Of a DNA stretch of 64,000 nt, positions 17,043 through 25,455 are shown piece after piece. Source of the DNA: Oscillospiraceae bacterium (GTDB lineage: Bacteria > Bacillota > Clostridia > Oscillospirales > Ruminococcaceae). The notes below the pieces were generated by a model. The model saw only the letters and a list, made by a program, of their open reading frames with translations. It made no database searches and had not been told where the DNA came from. The DNA lies in NCBI GenBank assembly GCA_017847885.1, contig JAGAUA010000008.1, positions 38,434 to 102,433 of the forward strand, written 5' to 3'. The stretch's first letter is position 1; each line of letters starts with the position of its first letter. The position numbers were made by a program, and so were the translations under genes.

Positions 17043-17133
17043 AAGTATTGATAAAGAAGTTCTGTCGGTACCGTGCCGCAAACTTTGAGCGCTTCGCAAT
17101 GTAACCTGCGAAATGGCAAAGGGGACACCCCTT
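17043..17133 (-). repeat. Structured repeat R2, copy a, at the 3' end of tyrA
   Basis: On the minus strand it begins with an AAAGGGG-TGT-CCCCTTT hairpin directly after the tyrA stop, then TTCGC...GCGAA, then TTTGCGGCACGGTACCGACAG. Two further copies lie in the cobalamin riboswitch leader (36213-36405). The second stem differs between copies but stays paired. Confidence 0.75.
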
Positions 17134-17964
17134 TTATAATGTTTTTGTGTTTTCCTTGAGTATCCGTCCCTCTTTGAGCAGGTCGCGGAGGCGGTCGTTG
17201 TCACCGTCCATAAGGGCGTCGCGGTACTCGGTCAGACGGTCGATAATGCAGTTTATCTCAAAGCAAAGCGGCTCCTTGTTCAGCATAAAAAGGGGAGTCC
17301 ACATCACCTCGTTCAGCTTTGCAACACGGGTCAGGTCCTGGAAGCTTCCTGCGCTGAAACCCAGCTGCTTTTGATTTGTGGGGCTTTTTATGTATGCGCT
17401 TGAAACAATGTGAGCAAGCTGGCTTGTAAAGGCGATGATGTTGTCATGCTCCTCGGGAGTTGCAAACACCACCTTTTTGAAGTGTATCGCATAGGCAAGG
17501 TCCTCCAGCAGGTTAAGCTTCGCCTGGGGCACGGAGGGGGAGGGGGTAATGATAAAGCTTGCCTCGTCGAAAAGGTTGTCGAGGGAGTATTCAAAGCCGG
17601 AAAATTCCCGTCCTGCCATAGGGTGAACGCCGATAAAGGTCACATCGTTCTGCTCAAGAACGGGTGTAACGCTGTCCACAACAGCTTTTTTTATGCCGCA
17701 GGTGTCAATGACAATGCTGCCCTTTTTGAATTTTGCGGCATTTTCGGTAATGTACTCGATAGCGTCCGTGGGGTAAAGCGAAACTATGGTAAGGTCAGCC
17801 AAGCCCAGGTCGTCGGTCTCGGCGTCGATAGCGTTCTGGGAAAGCGCCATAGCGATAGTCTGCTTGTTGATATCAATGCCGTAAACCGTGTGATTGGTGT
17901 GCTTTTTTATAGCCTTGCACATTGAGCCGCCAATAAGTCCAAGACCGACAGCAGTAATTTTCAT
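17134..17964 (-). CDS. tyrA: Prephenate dehydrogenase
   Basis: A 276-residue cytosolic enzyme oxidising prephenate to 4-hydroxyphenylpyruvate for tyrosine synthesis. The N-terminal Rossmann motif is GLGLIGGSMCKAI; the catalytic histidine region is IGVHPMAGREFSGF; SQLAHIVSSAY and the helical C-terminal dimer domain follow. There is no ACT domain or fused chorismate mutase, so feedback control by tyrosine is not obvious. Met at 17964 follows GGAAG; earlier in-frame Mets would place hydrophobic residues before the Rossmann strand. It stands about 100 bp downstream of gltA but a terminator separates them. Confidence 0.93.
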   Translation of the reverse strand: MKITAVGLGLIGGSMCKAIKKHTNHTVYGIDINKQTIAMALSQNAIDAETDDLGLADLTIVSLYPTDAIEYITENAAKFKKGSIVIDTCGIKKAVVDSVTPVLEQNDVTFIGVHPMAGREFSGFEYSLDNLFDEASFIITPSPSVPQAKLNLLEDLAYAIHFKKVVFATPEEHDNIIAFTSQLAHIVSSAYIKSPTNQKQLGFSAGSFQDLTRVAKLNEVMWTPLFMLNKEPLCFEINCIIDRLTEYRDALMDGDNDRLRDLLKEGRILKENTKTL

Positions 17965-18037
17965 AATAATACTTCCATTCATAAAAGGATTTATATACAT
18001 TTTAGCACTTTTAATCGCAAAAGTCAATAGCAAAGAT

Positions 18038-18061
18038 AAAAAGCGCACAAAGGCGCTTTTT
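18038..18061 (-). terminator. Terminator of gltA
   Basis: AAAGCGC and GGCGCTTT flank a 5-base loop; the minus strand reads GCGCTTTTTATCTTT after the stem. Confidence 0.7.
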
Positions 18062-18065
18062 AACC

Positions 18066-19433
18066 TTATCTTCCCGAAAGAGGGATATAATCCTTGTGGG
18101 ACTCGACGCTTTTGTACGCAGGACGAATGATCTTTCCTGCGTTGATAAGCTCCTCGATACGGTGAGCAGACCAGCCCGAAATTCTCGCAATCGCAAAGAT
18201 AGGAGTATAAAGCTCGGGGGGGAGCTGAAGCATACTGTATGCAAAACCGCTGTAAAAGTCGATGTTTGCGGAAACGCCCTTGTAGATCTTGCGCTCCTTT
18301 GCAATGACCTCGGGAGCAAGCCGCTCGATCTTTTTGTACAGCGCATATTCCTTTTCCATATGCTTTTCTTCCGAAAGGCTCTTCACCGCCTGACGGAGTA
18401 TCGCCGCTCTCGGGTCGGAAACCGAGTATACCGCGTGACCCATACCGTAGATGAGTCCCGACCTGTCAAAGGCTTCCTTATGAAGCAGCTTTGTGAGGTA
18501 ATCACGGATAGCGTCCTCATCGTTCCAGTCGGACAGCTTGTTTTTCATGTCCTCGAACATCATCGTTACCTTGATGTTTGCGCCGCCGTGCTTGGGTCCT
18601 TTAAGGGAAGCAAGCGCCGCAGCTATTGCGGAGTAAGTATCCGTACCCGAAGAGGTAACAACGTGGGTCGTAAATGTGGAGTTGTTACCGCCGCCGTGTT
18701 CCGCATGAAGCACAAGAGCAAGGTCAAGGATATGCGCTTCAAGGGGAGAGAACTTGCAGTCGGGGCGGAGCATATGCAGAATATTTTCCGCTGTTGAGTA
18801 TTCGGGGACAGGCTGGTGGATAAAGAAGCTGTCGCCGTCATGGTAATACGCCTTAGCCTGATAGCTGTAAACCGCGATAAGTGGGAAAAGCGCGATAAGC
18901 TCCAGCGACTGCCGCAGAACGTTGGGAATTGAGGTGTCGTTGGGCATATCGTCGTAGGAATACAGCGTAAGCACGCCCCTTGCAAGACCGTTCATAATGT
19001 CGTTGCTGGGGGATTTCATAATGATATCGCGCACAAAGGTTGTGGGCAGACGTCTGTAATCGGCAAGCAGGCTTTTGAACTTGTTCAGCTGCTCATATGA
19101 GGGAAGCTCGCCGAAAAGCAACAGATAGGTGATCTCCTCAAAGCCGAAGCGCTTTTCGCTTGTAAAGCCCGTTACCAGATCGTTGATGTTGTAGCCGCGG
19201 TAGTAAAGCTCACCCTCGCAGGGAACGGATTGACCGTCAATAGTTTTTGATGAAATTATCTCCGATATTTCGGTAAGTCCCGCAAGAACGCCCTTGCCGT
19301 TGATATCGCGCAAGCCCCGTTTTACATCGTATCGTGTGTACAGCTCGGGGTCAATGCCGCCGTTTTTGAGGCAGAGAGATGAAAAGTCGATTATTTCGGG
19401 TGTAACATTGGAAAAATTGTAGTTTGAACCCAT
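18066..19433 (-). CDS. gltA: Citrate synthase
   Basis: A 455-residue enzyme condensing oxaloacetate with acetyl-CoA, giving citrate for 2-oxoglutarate and glutamate supply. The catalytic triad is visible: H282 in GPKHGGAN, H333 in GMGHAVYS and D392 in NIDFYSGF. The HGGGNNSTF region and SSGTDTYSAIAAAL match the family. The protein carries an N-terminal extension of about 50 residues relative to the short form, as is common in Clostridia. It has its own promoter (19481-19509), an AAAGGACGG ribosome site and a terminator. No aconitase or isocitrate dehydrogenase gene is near. Confidence 0.95.
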   Translation of the reverse strand: MGSNYNFSNVTPEIIDFSSLCLKNGGIDPELYTRYDVKRGLRDINGKGVLAGLTEISEIISSKTIDGQSVPCEGELYYRGYNINDLVTGFTSEKRFGFEEITYLLLFGELPSYEQLNKFKSLLADYRRLPTTFVRDIIMKSPSNDIMNGLARGVLTLYSYDDMPNDTSIPNVLRQSLELIALFPLIAVYSYQAKAYYHDGDSFFIHQPVPEYSTAENILHMLRPDCKFSPLEAHILDLALVLHAEHGGGNNSTFTTHVVTSSGTDTYSAIAAALASLKGPKHGGANIKVTMMFEDMKNKLSDWNDEDAIRDYLTKLLHKEAFDRSGLIYGMGHAVYSVSDPRAAILRQAVKSLSEEKHMEKEYALYKKIERLAPEVIAKERKIYKGVSANIDFYSGFAYSMLQLPPELYTPIFAIARISGWSAHRIEELINAGKIIRPAYKSVESHKDYIPLSGR

Positions 19434-19480
19434 GCGATCCGTCCTTTCTTTTTAACATTAAAACTAAAATATACACCTTA

Positions 19481-19509
19481 ATTATATCATAAAAATCATA
19501 CAAAAGCAA
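19481..19509 (-). promoter_or_regulatory. Promoter of gltA
   Basis: Minus-strand TTGCTT (19504-19509), 17-bp spacer, TATAAT (19481-19486). Confidence 0.65.
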
Positions 19510-19599
19510 GCGAAAAAAAGATTTCACCAATTTTTCACAATAGTGCGCCGCAGACCTCGAGCAGACAGGAATTATATGCAAAAGAATTTAAAAAAACTA

Positions 19600-19628
19600 T
19601 TGTAATTTGGGTAATTTTATAATATAAT
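19600..19628 (+). promoter_or_regulatory. Promoter of the trkA-like gene pair
   Basis: TTGTAA (19600-19605), 17-bp spacer, TATAAT (19623-19628). The leader then has GAAAGGAG near 19655 and a small GTTCC...GGAAC hairpin before the ATG at 19692. Confidence 0.65.
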
Positions 19629-19691
19629 TGAGGTATATGTACTTTTCTTGCGAAAGGAGCAGTTCCGTTTACAGGAACGGTTATTTGTGAA

Positions 19692-20309
19692 ATGAATATT
19701 TTGGTAATCGGCTGCGGCAAGGTGGGCGCGGCTTTGTGCGGAAGGCTGTCGGCGCACGGTCACGACGTTTCCGTGGTCAACAGCAATCAGGAGCAATTTG
19801 CAAATCTTCCGTCGGATTTTTCGGGGTATACAACCCTCGGCGTGCCTATCGACCAGGACGTGCTGAAAAAGGCGGGCATAGAAAACTGCGACGCGGTTGC
19901 CGCCGTGACCTCCGACGATAACACAAACCTCATGGTAATTCAGATAGCCAAGGAATTTTACCACGTACCGAGGGTCTTTGCAAGGGTGAACGACCCTAAG
20001 AAAAACGACGTTTTTTCAGGCTTTGGGCTGGAAACTATCTGCCCTACGAACATTACCGTTGAGACCCTTTGCTCGGCTCTCAACAGCGAGAATGCCGCAA
20101 GTGTTACCGTGGGAAGCCACACCTTGATGCTTTCCGAAATGGCTGTGCCCAAGGAATTCGTGGGAAAACGGGTGAGCGAGATAGAATTTGAAGATAACGA
20201 AGTGCTGCTGGGCATAGAGCACGCCGACAAAACCGTAAGCAGAATGCTTCTGAACAATTTTGAGATACTTAAAGGCGACAAGCTGATAATTGCCAGATTT
20301 GCCGATTAA
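19692..20309 (+). CDS. TrkA/KtrA-type potassium-channel regulatory protein, first of two
   Basis: A 205-residue cytosolic RCK protein. Residues 1-125 form the NAD(H)/nucleotide-binding RCK_N Rossmann domain (NILVIGCGKVGAALCGRL, SDDNTNLMV), and residues 140-205 a TrkA_C domain (FVGKRVSEIEFED, LKGDKLIIA). Such proteins gate Trk/Ktr potassium transporters in response to nucleotides. No membrane subunit (TrkH/KtrB) is next to it. A second similar gene starts 19 bp downstream, so the two may form a mixed ring. The best ribosome site, GAAAGGAG, is over 30 bases upstream with a hairpin between. Confidence 0.88.
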   Translation: MNILVIGCGKVGAALCGRLSAHGHDVSVVNSNQEQFANLPSDFSGYTTLGVPIDQDVLKKAGIENCDAVAAVTSDDNTNLMVIQIAKEFYHVPRVFARVNDPKKNDVFSGFGLETICPTNITVETLCSALNSENAASVTVGSHTLMLSEMAVPKEFVGKRVSEIEFEDNEVLLGIEHADKTVSRMLLNNFEILKGDKLIIARFAD

Positions 20310-20328
20310 TTTTTAGGAGAGTTATTCA

Positions 20329-20991
20329 GTGAAAGTTATAATCATCGGAGGCGGCAAGGTAGGCTACTATCTTGTGCGCACCCTTATCGAACACGGACAC
20401 GAGCCGACGGTCATCGAGTCAAACAGAGCGGTATGCGAGCATATGGCAAACGAAATGGATATCCCGATAATATGCGGCGACGCAACAAGGCTTGAGGTGC
20501 TTGAAGCGGCGGAAATAGAAAATTCCAATGCCCTTATCAGCGTGACAGGCTCTGACGAAACAAACCTTATCGTATGCCAGCTTGCAAAGAAAAAATTTGC
20601 GGTGGAAAAGACGATAGCAAAGTCCAACAACCCGAAAAACGTGCCTATTATGCAGGCGCTCGGCATTGATAACGTCATCAACAGCACAAACAGCATCGCT
20701 TCGCTTATCGAGCGCGAGGTGGATACTTCAAGGATAAAGCAGCTGCTTTCCCTTAATAAGGGCGAGGTGACCTTGTTTGAGGTCCAGCTTCCCGAAAATT
20801 TCGTCTATGACGGGAAAATGCTTATGGAAATAAAGCTGCCCCTGCTTTTCAATATCGTGTCTATAACACGCAACGGCTGTCTGATAATCCCACGAGGTCA
20901 GTCTATGCTGAGAAGCGGAGACAAGCTGCTGGTAATTGCCGACTCCAATACCGTCAAGGAGCTTAAATCTGTACTTAAACTTAAAGATTAA
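20329..20991 (+). CDS. TrkA/KtrA-type potassium-channel regulatory protein, second of two
   Basis: A 220-residue RCK protein like its neighbour, with KVIIIGGGKVGYYLVRTL, the acidic end of the second strand (VIESNR), CGDATRLEVL, SVTGSDETNLIVCQLAK and a TrkA_C domain (FVYDGKMLMEIKLP, LRSGDKLLVIAD). The GDAT motif, typical of TrkA, is missing in the first copy (which has GVPIDQ), so this copy may be the nucleotide-responsive partner (inference). Start is GTG at 20329 behind TAGGAGAG. It is followed by the FtsA-like gene after 27 bp, likely in one operon. Confidence 0.88.
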   Translation: MKVIIIGGGKVGYYLVRTLIEHGHEPTVIESNRAVCEHMANEMDIPIICGDATRLEVLEAAEIENSNALISVTGSDETNLIVCQLAKKKFAVEKTIAKSNNPKNVPIMQALGIDNVINSTNSIASLIEREVDTSRIKQLLSLNKGEVTLFEVQLPENFVYDGKMLMEIKLPLLFNIVSITRNGCLIIPRGQSMLRSGDKLLVIADSNTVKELKSVLKLKD

Positions 20992-21018
20992 CCGGTAATC
21001 AGAAAGGATGGACATACT

Positions 21019-23373
21019 ATGGCAAGAACTGCCGGAAAAAGCAAAACTGCTGCGGATACCGAAAATAACAGCCTCGATACTGCTGCGGCAGCGGCGGAAA
21101 CTGCGGAGAAAAAGCCTGCCGCAAGGAAAAGCTCCGCTGCAAAGAAAACCGCCGCGCCTAAAGCTTCGTCCGCCGCAAAGAAGCCTGTAAAAAAGACCGC
21201 GGACAAAAAGAAAACGGCGCGGAAATCTCTAAGACCTCAGGCGGAAAGCGAAGTCTTTGCCCTTGATATCGGTACAAGAAACGTGGTGGGTATCATTGGA
21301 CATATGAATGAAGCAGGCGTTTTCTGCGTGGACTATGTTCATTCCGTTCCCCATGTGAACCGTGCCATGATAGACGGTCAGATAGAGGATATCCCCGAGG
21401 TCGCGAGAATTGCCGAGATCGTAAAGAGCAAGCTTGAGGAAAAGTCGGGAATAAAGCTTTCAAAGGTCGCTATCGCCGCTGCGGGACGTGCGCTGAAAAC
21501 ACGCAGAACGGAGCTTTCCTTTAATATCGAGGAAAAGGACGTCATAACCGAGGAGGACGTCAAGTCCTTTGAGCTTGAGACTGCTTTGAAGGCGCAGGAC
21601 GAGCTTGACGCCGAGATATCCGACAAAAGTCTGAACTTTTACTGCGTGGGACATACGGTTGTGCAGTACCTGCTTGACGACTACAAAATAAAGTCACTTG
21701 TGGGTCATAAGGGCAGAAAAATAACGGTGGAGCTTATTGCAGCGTTCCTTCCCAGCCCCGTTGTGGAAAGCCTTTACGCCGTTATGGATATGGACGGTCT
21801 TGAGGTCGCAAGCCTTACCCTTGAGCCTATTGCGGCGATGAATGTGATAATTCCGCCCGAGGTTCGGCTTATAAACATTGCTCTTGTGGATATCGGAGCA
21901 GGTACTTCGGATATTGCAATATCCCAAAACGGAAGCATTGTTGCATATGCAATGTCCACCGTTGCAGGCGATGAGATTACCGAGGAAATAATCAAGAATT
22001 ACCTTGTGGACTTCCAAACTGCCGAGGAAATGAAGCTAAGCAGCTACCGTGAAAGCATTACATACAAAGACATTCTCGGCTTTGAGCATACGGTCGAAAC
22101 TGGGGAATTCTTTGCAAGCCTGTTTCCTGCCGTGGGTTCTCTTGCGGAAAATATATCGGAAAATATCGTTAAGGCGAACGGTCAAGCACCAGCCGCGGTG
22201 TTCCTTGTGGGCGGCGGAAGTATGATACCCAACCTTGCAAAGGTTGTTGCCGAAAAGCTGGGTATCCCCGAAAACAGAGTCGCTGTCGGCGGAAAAGACG
22301 CAATGAAAAATGTTTCCGTCGGCAAGAACAAAATAAACAGCCCCGAGTATGTCACCCCAATAGGCATAGGCGTTACCGCAACCTACAACAAGGGCTACGA
22401 ATTTTCTGCGGTAAATCTGAACGGTCAGAAGATACGCATTTTTGATACCCGTGCAGTAAGGATACTCGACCTGCTTATGACGGCAGGCTATAAGTCGGGG
22501 CAGATAATCGGGCGTTCGGGAAGAAACCTTACCTTTACCCTTAACGGCGAAAAGCAGCTTATGAAGGGCAGCCTTGCTACCGCCGCGGAAGTCACCCTGA
22601 ACGGCGCTCCTGCCGCTCTGGAGATGACGGTAAAGCAGGGGGACAACATTTCCTTCGTGCCTGCCGAAAGCGGCGAAAACGCAAACGTGAAGATATCCGA
22701 TATTGCAGGCGATGTTTCGGCAAGACGGGTCTTTATAGACGGCACGGAGTACCCCTTTGGCATTGTTGCCTGCGTAAACGACAACCGCGTTACGGGCGAT
22801 TACCAGATACAGAATTTCGACAACGTGACCATTTCGGAGATAGACACCTTGGGCGACCTTATGCAGACCCTGCCCTTTGACACATCGGCGCTTAGCTTTT
22901 ACAAGTCGGGGAAGCAGCTTTCCATTGATTATTACCTCGGCGACAACGACGATATCGTAACGGCGGATAAGACCTTCGACGAAAAGGCAAAGGCAGGACG
23001 TCTTGCAAAAGCGGTTGCGGACAGCATACCCAAGCCCGAGCCGATGCCCGTTATGAGCGAGAATATTCTTGCGAAAAACGAGGACGAGGAAAAGCCGCTG
23101 ACGGAGGAGCAAACCGCACCCGATGCAGAGGAAACGCAGGAGGAAAAGCCCGAGGAATTCAGAGTTGTGCTGAACGGAAAAAGCATAGTTCTCGAGCCGC
23201 GTCCAAAGGGACAGCCCCACGAGTTCATCGAGCTTATGGCGCTTGCGGATATTGATTTGGACAATCCGCCGCCCAGCGGAAACATGATACTCACCGCAAA
23301 CGGAAAAGACATGGGCTTTATGGATATAATCCATGACGGAGACATTGCCGTTATCAAGTGGGCAGATGAATAA
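21019..23373 (+). CDS. FtsA-like actin-family ATPase with a histone H1-like N-terminal tail
   Basis: A 784-residue protein. Residues 1-75 are a K/A/P-rich tail with repeated AAKK/KKTA units, as in histone H1-like proteins. Residues of about 78-430 are an FtsA/PilM-type fold: phosphate loop DIGTRNVVGIIG, an SHS2-like segment, second phosphate loop DIGAGTSDIAI and the adenosine motif LVGGGSMIPNLA. The C-terminal half holds beta-rich segments and an acidic linker (ENILAKNEDEEKPL) with a final domain about 70 residues long. FtsA is about 420 residues, so this is a much enlarged relative, perhaps in cell division or envelope assembly. It is not in a dcw cluster. It likely shares a transcript with the two trkA-like genes. 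Confidence 0.8.
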   Translation: MARTAGKSKTAADTENNSLDTAAAAAETAEKKPAARKSSAAKKTAAPKASSAAKKPVKKTADKKKTARKSLRPQAESEVFALDIGTRNVVGIIGHMNEAGVFCVDYVHSVPHVNRAMIDGQIEDIPEVARIAEIVKSKLEEKSGIKLSKVAIAAAGRALKTRRTELSFNIEEKDVITEEDVKSFELETALKAQDELDAEISDKSLNFYCVGHTVVQYLLDDYKIKSLVGHKGRKITVELIAAFLPSPVVESLYAVMDMDGLEVASLTLEPIAAMNVIIPPEVRLINIALVDIGAGTSDIAISQNGSIVAYAMSTVAGDEITEEIIKNYLVDFQTAEEMKLSSYRESITYKDILGFEHTVETGEFFASLFPAVGSLAENISENIVKANGQAPAAVFLVGGGSMIPNLAKVVAEKLGIPENRVAVGGKDAMKNVSVGKNKINSPEYVTPIGIGVTATYNKGYEFSAVNLNGQKIRIFDTRAVRILDLLMTAGYKSGQIIGRSGRNLTFTLNGEKQLMKGSLATAAEVTLNGAPAALEMTVKQGDNISFVPAESGENANVKISDIAGDVSARRVFIDGTEYPFGIVACVNDNRVTGDYQIQNFDNVTISEIDTLGDLMQTLPFDTSALSFYKSGKQLSIDYYLGDNDDIVTADKTFDEKAKAGRLAKAVADSIPKPEPMPVMSENILAKNEDEEKPLTEEQTAPDAEETQEEKPEEFRVVLNGKSIVLEPRPKGQPHEFIELMALADIDLDNPPPSGNMILTANGKDMGFMDIIHDGDIAVIKWADE

Positions 23374-23377
23374 AAAA

Positions 23378-23405
23378 TGGGGGGCATTTCTGCCCCCCTT
23401 TTTGT
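23378..23405. terminator. Bidirectional terminator between the FtsA-like gene and pepV
   Basis: GGGGGGCA and TGCCCCCC with a 4-base loop, A-run before and T-run after. Confidence 0.9.
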
Positions 23406-23406
23406 T

Positions 23407-24765
23407 TTACGTGCAAAGCTCAACGATTGCCGCCGCAAAAATTTTTGCATTTTTGATAAGGCTTTTACGGGTGATGAATTCGTCAGCTCCGTGCATATGG
23501 TTTTCCTCGCCGGGAAATTCCGCGCCGAAAGCTACGCCGCCAACGGTGTCGTGAACGTAAGTGCCGCCGCCGATAGCAACGCAGTACCCCTTTTCGCCCG
23601 TCACCCTTTCGTAAACCGACAAAAGCTTCTGCACAAACTCGCTGCTTTCGGGAACATAATGTGGCTCGGAAATCATATCCGCGCGCAGTTCAAGCCCCGT
23701 TCCGTCAACAGCCTTTTCGAGAGCGGAAATTATCTCTCCGCTCGTCTTGTTAAGGGGAAAGCGCACGTCCTGCTTGGCTTCAAGGATACCGCCCTCGCAG
23801 CTTATCACGCTCAAAACGGTGGTAAGCCCTCCCGAAACTTCATCGGCGCACTTTATCCCCACAGACGCGCCGTCCGTTTCACCATAGGGGAACAGCCTTG
23901 CAAGTGCGGATACAGCAGGGTCTCCGCAGAGTTCGGCAGCCACCGAAAGCAGCGCGGTTACGGCGTTTGCACCCGTTTCGGGCGTAGAAGCATGGGCGCT
24001 TTTTCCCCGTGCCGTGATTTTCAGCTTGCCGCCAATTTGCTCCGTGGAAAAGGTTATCCCGTCAAAAATATTCTCAAACCGCGAAATATCCTCAGTTACG
24101 CCGCAAAGAATAGCTTCCGCGTATTCGGGAACAGCGTTTATCATCATGCCGCCCTTGAGCGCTTCAATGCTTTTGCCCGTTTCGGCGCGGTAGGAAATCC
24201 TCAGCATACCCTTTTCGCCGTTGATAACGGGGTACTCACCGTCGGGCGTGAAAAGCATTTCGGGCAGGCTTTCCTTTTTGCGGTAATACGCCAAATCGGC
24301 AGAGCCGTTTTCCTCGTTTGTGCCGAAAATGAGCCGCAGATTTTTCCTAAGCGGCATACCCGACTCCTTGACAGCCTTCACCGCGTAAAGGGCAGCAATT
24401 GCAGGTCCCTTGTCGTCAATTGCACCGCGCCCGAAAAGCTTTCCGTCCTTTTCGGTAAGGTCAAATGGGGGAACGCTCCAGCCCGTTCCTGCGGGAACAA
24501 CGTCCATGTGGCAGAGTATGCCAAGTTGGGGGATTTCCGAAGTCGGGTAAAAATCAGCCGTGCCCACATAGCCGTCAATATTCCTTACAGAAAGTCCTGC
24601 GCCGCGGCAGATATCCAGCATTTCCGCAAGCGCGTCGGCAGCGTTTTTGCCGAAGGGCGCACCGTCCTCCTGCTCGCCCATGACCGACGGGATACGAATT
24701 ATCCTGCGCAGGTCAGCGATCATGTCCTCGGAATGTGAGTCGATGTAAGAAAAAATTTTTTCCAT
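23407..24765 (-). CDS. pepV: M20 family dipeptidase, PepV type
   Basis: A 452-residue cytosolic metallopeptidase, predicted to cut dipeptides with two zinc ions. The zinc ligands are in LCHMDVVPAG, GRGAIDDKGP (bridging Asp), FGTNEENGSADL (catalytic and ligand Glu), TPDGEYPV and the late HGADEF. The lid domain and the GGTYVHD segment match PepV-like peptidases rather than ArgE/DapE. The Met at 24765 follows a GAGGT site; the longer frame has no ribosome site. It is convergent with the FtsA-like gene and stands alone after the acetyltransferase gene. Confidence 0.9.
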   Translation of the reverse strand: MEKIFSYIDSHSEDMIADLRRIIRIPSVMGEQEDGAPFGKNAADALAEMLDICRGAGLSVRNIDGYVGTADFYPTSEIPQLGILCHMDVVPAGTGWSVPPFDLTEKDGKLFGRGAIDDKGPAIAALYAVKAVKESGMPLRKNLRLIFGTNEENGSADLAYYRKKESLPEMLFTPDGEYPVINGEKGMLRISYRAETGKSIEALKGGMMINAVPEYAEAILCGVTEDISRFENIFDGITFSTEQIGGKLKITARGKSAHASTPETGANAVTALLSVAAELCGDPAVSALARLFPYGETDGASVGIKCADEVSGGLTTVLSVISCEGGILEAKQDVRFPLNKTSGEIISALEKAVDGTGLELRADMISEPHYVPESSEFVQKLLSVYERVTGEKGYCVAIGGGTYVHDTVGGVAFGAEFPGEENHMHGADEFITRKSLIKNAKIFAAAIVELCT

Positions 24766-24899
24766 AGTATACCTCGTTTCAATGAAAAGTATATCCGATT
24801 TAAGTCGGGTGATAAGGAAGCTTGACAAAGCTTTTTTTTCGCCATTGACTTTATATGGTACAATAAACTCAGCGATAAATTGGAAGTTTCCTAATAGCT

Positions 24900-25334
24900 T
24901 CATATATCTTTTCTGAAACAAATAATGCGGTTTGCTTCTTCAAATCCCATTGATAAATGAAATTTAAAGCTTATTTCATTGTCAATTGCACAATCACTTG
25001 CAAATTCAGTACAATGTCTTTCTTTTGCCCAATTTTCGCATTTTGAAAGAAGCTCTTTAGCGTATCCGTTATGCCTATATTCTTCCTCAACAAAAATACC
25101 CTCTAAATATCCGACAGGAGATGTATCTGTTCCTTCAACATAATCATTTCTAAGCTGACACTGTGCAAAACCTACTGCTTTATTATCGACATATTTGATG
25201 AAAATAACAGCGTTATCATTGCATATAAGATCAAGAAATAATGATTGTAATTCCGATATTGTATGACCGGACCACAATTTTATCGCCAATTCTGCCAAAG
25301 CTAAAGTGTCTGCTTGCGTTGCTTCTCTAATCAC
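24900..25334 (-). CDS. GNAT acetyltransferase resembling aminoglycoside 6'-N-acetyltransferase, AAC(6')-I
   Basis: A 144-residue single-domain GNAT enzyme using acetyl-CoA. The acceptor-side features match the AAC(6')-I group: LWSGHT near the start, YLEGIFVEEEYRHNGYAKEL (acetyl-CoA loop R/Q-x-x-G-x-A), CENWAKERHCTEFASDC and FHLSMGFEEANRIICFRK. The DNA is visibly richer in A+T than its neighbours, a sign of recent acquisition. Start is GTG at 25334 behind a perfect GGAGGTGA. It lies directly after the galE terminator, with a TATAAT but no clear -35. Whether it confers aminoglycoside resistance is unknown; other small-molecule acceptors are possible. Confidence 0.8.
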   Translation of the reverse strand: MIREATQADTLALAELAIKLWSGHTISELQSLFLDLICNDNAVIFIKYVDNKAVGFAQCQLRNDYVEGTDTSPVGYLEGIFVEEEYRHNGYAKELLSKCENWAKERHCTEFASDCAIDNEISFKFHLSMGFEEANRIICFRKDI

Positions 25335-25379
25335 AAAATCACCTCCATAAATTTCGATTTATTTGTGGGATTATAAAAA

Positions 25380-25413
25380 ATAGCCTGAGAAAAATGCTGT
25401 ATTCTCAGGCTAT
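25380..25413 (-). terminator. Terminator of the SGNH-DUF4358-galE operon
   Basis: ATAGCCTGAGA pairs with TCTCAGGCTAT; minus strand continues with TTTTTTATAAT. The TATAAT in this tail could serve the acetyltransferase gene. Confidence 0.85.
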
Positions 25414-25455
25414 GCTTTTTATGAGTACCCACATTAGCTCGGTACCCTTTCAAAC

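Noticed and set aside
17118..17135. GGGG-TGT-CCCC hairpin as the tyrA terminator
   Set aside because: No T-run follows on the minus strand; the stem with TTTATTTTT at 16995-17038 is the better terminator, and this hairpin belongs to repeat R2.
22036..23334. 432-residue minus-strand frame opposite the FtsA-like gene
   Set aside because: Composition is a mirror of the real gene, cysteine- and histidine-rich, without a start signal.
23377..24738. 453-residue plus-strand frame opposite the PepV gene
   Set aside because: It is a shadow of a well-supported M20 peptidase; no ribosome site and no recognisable domain.
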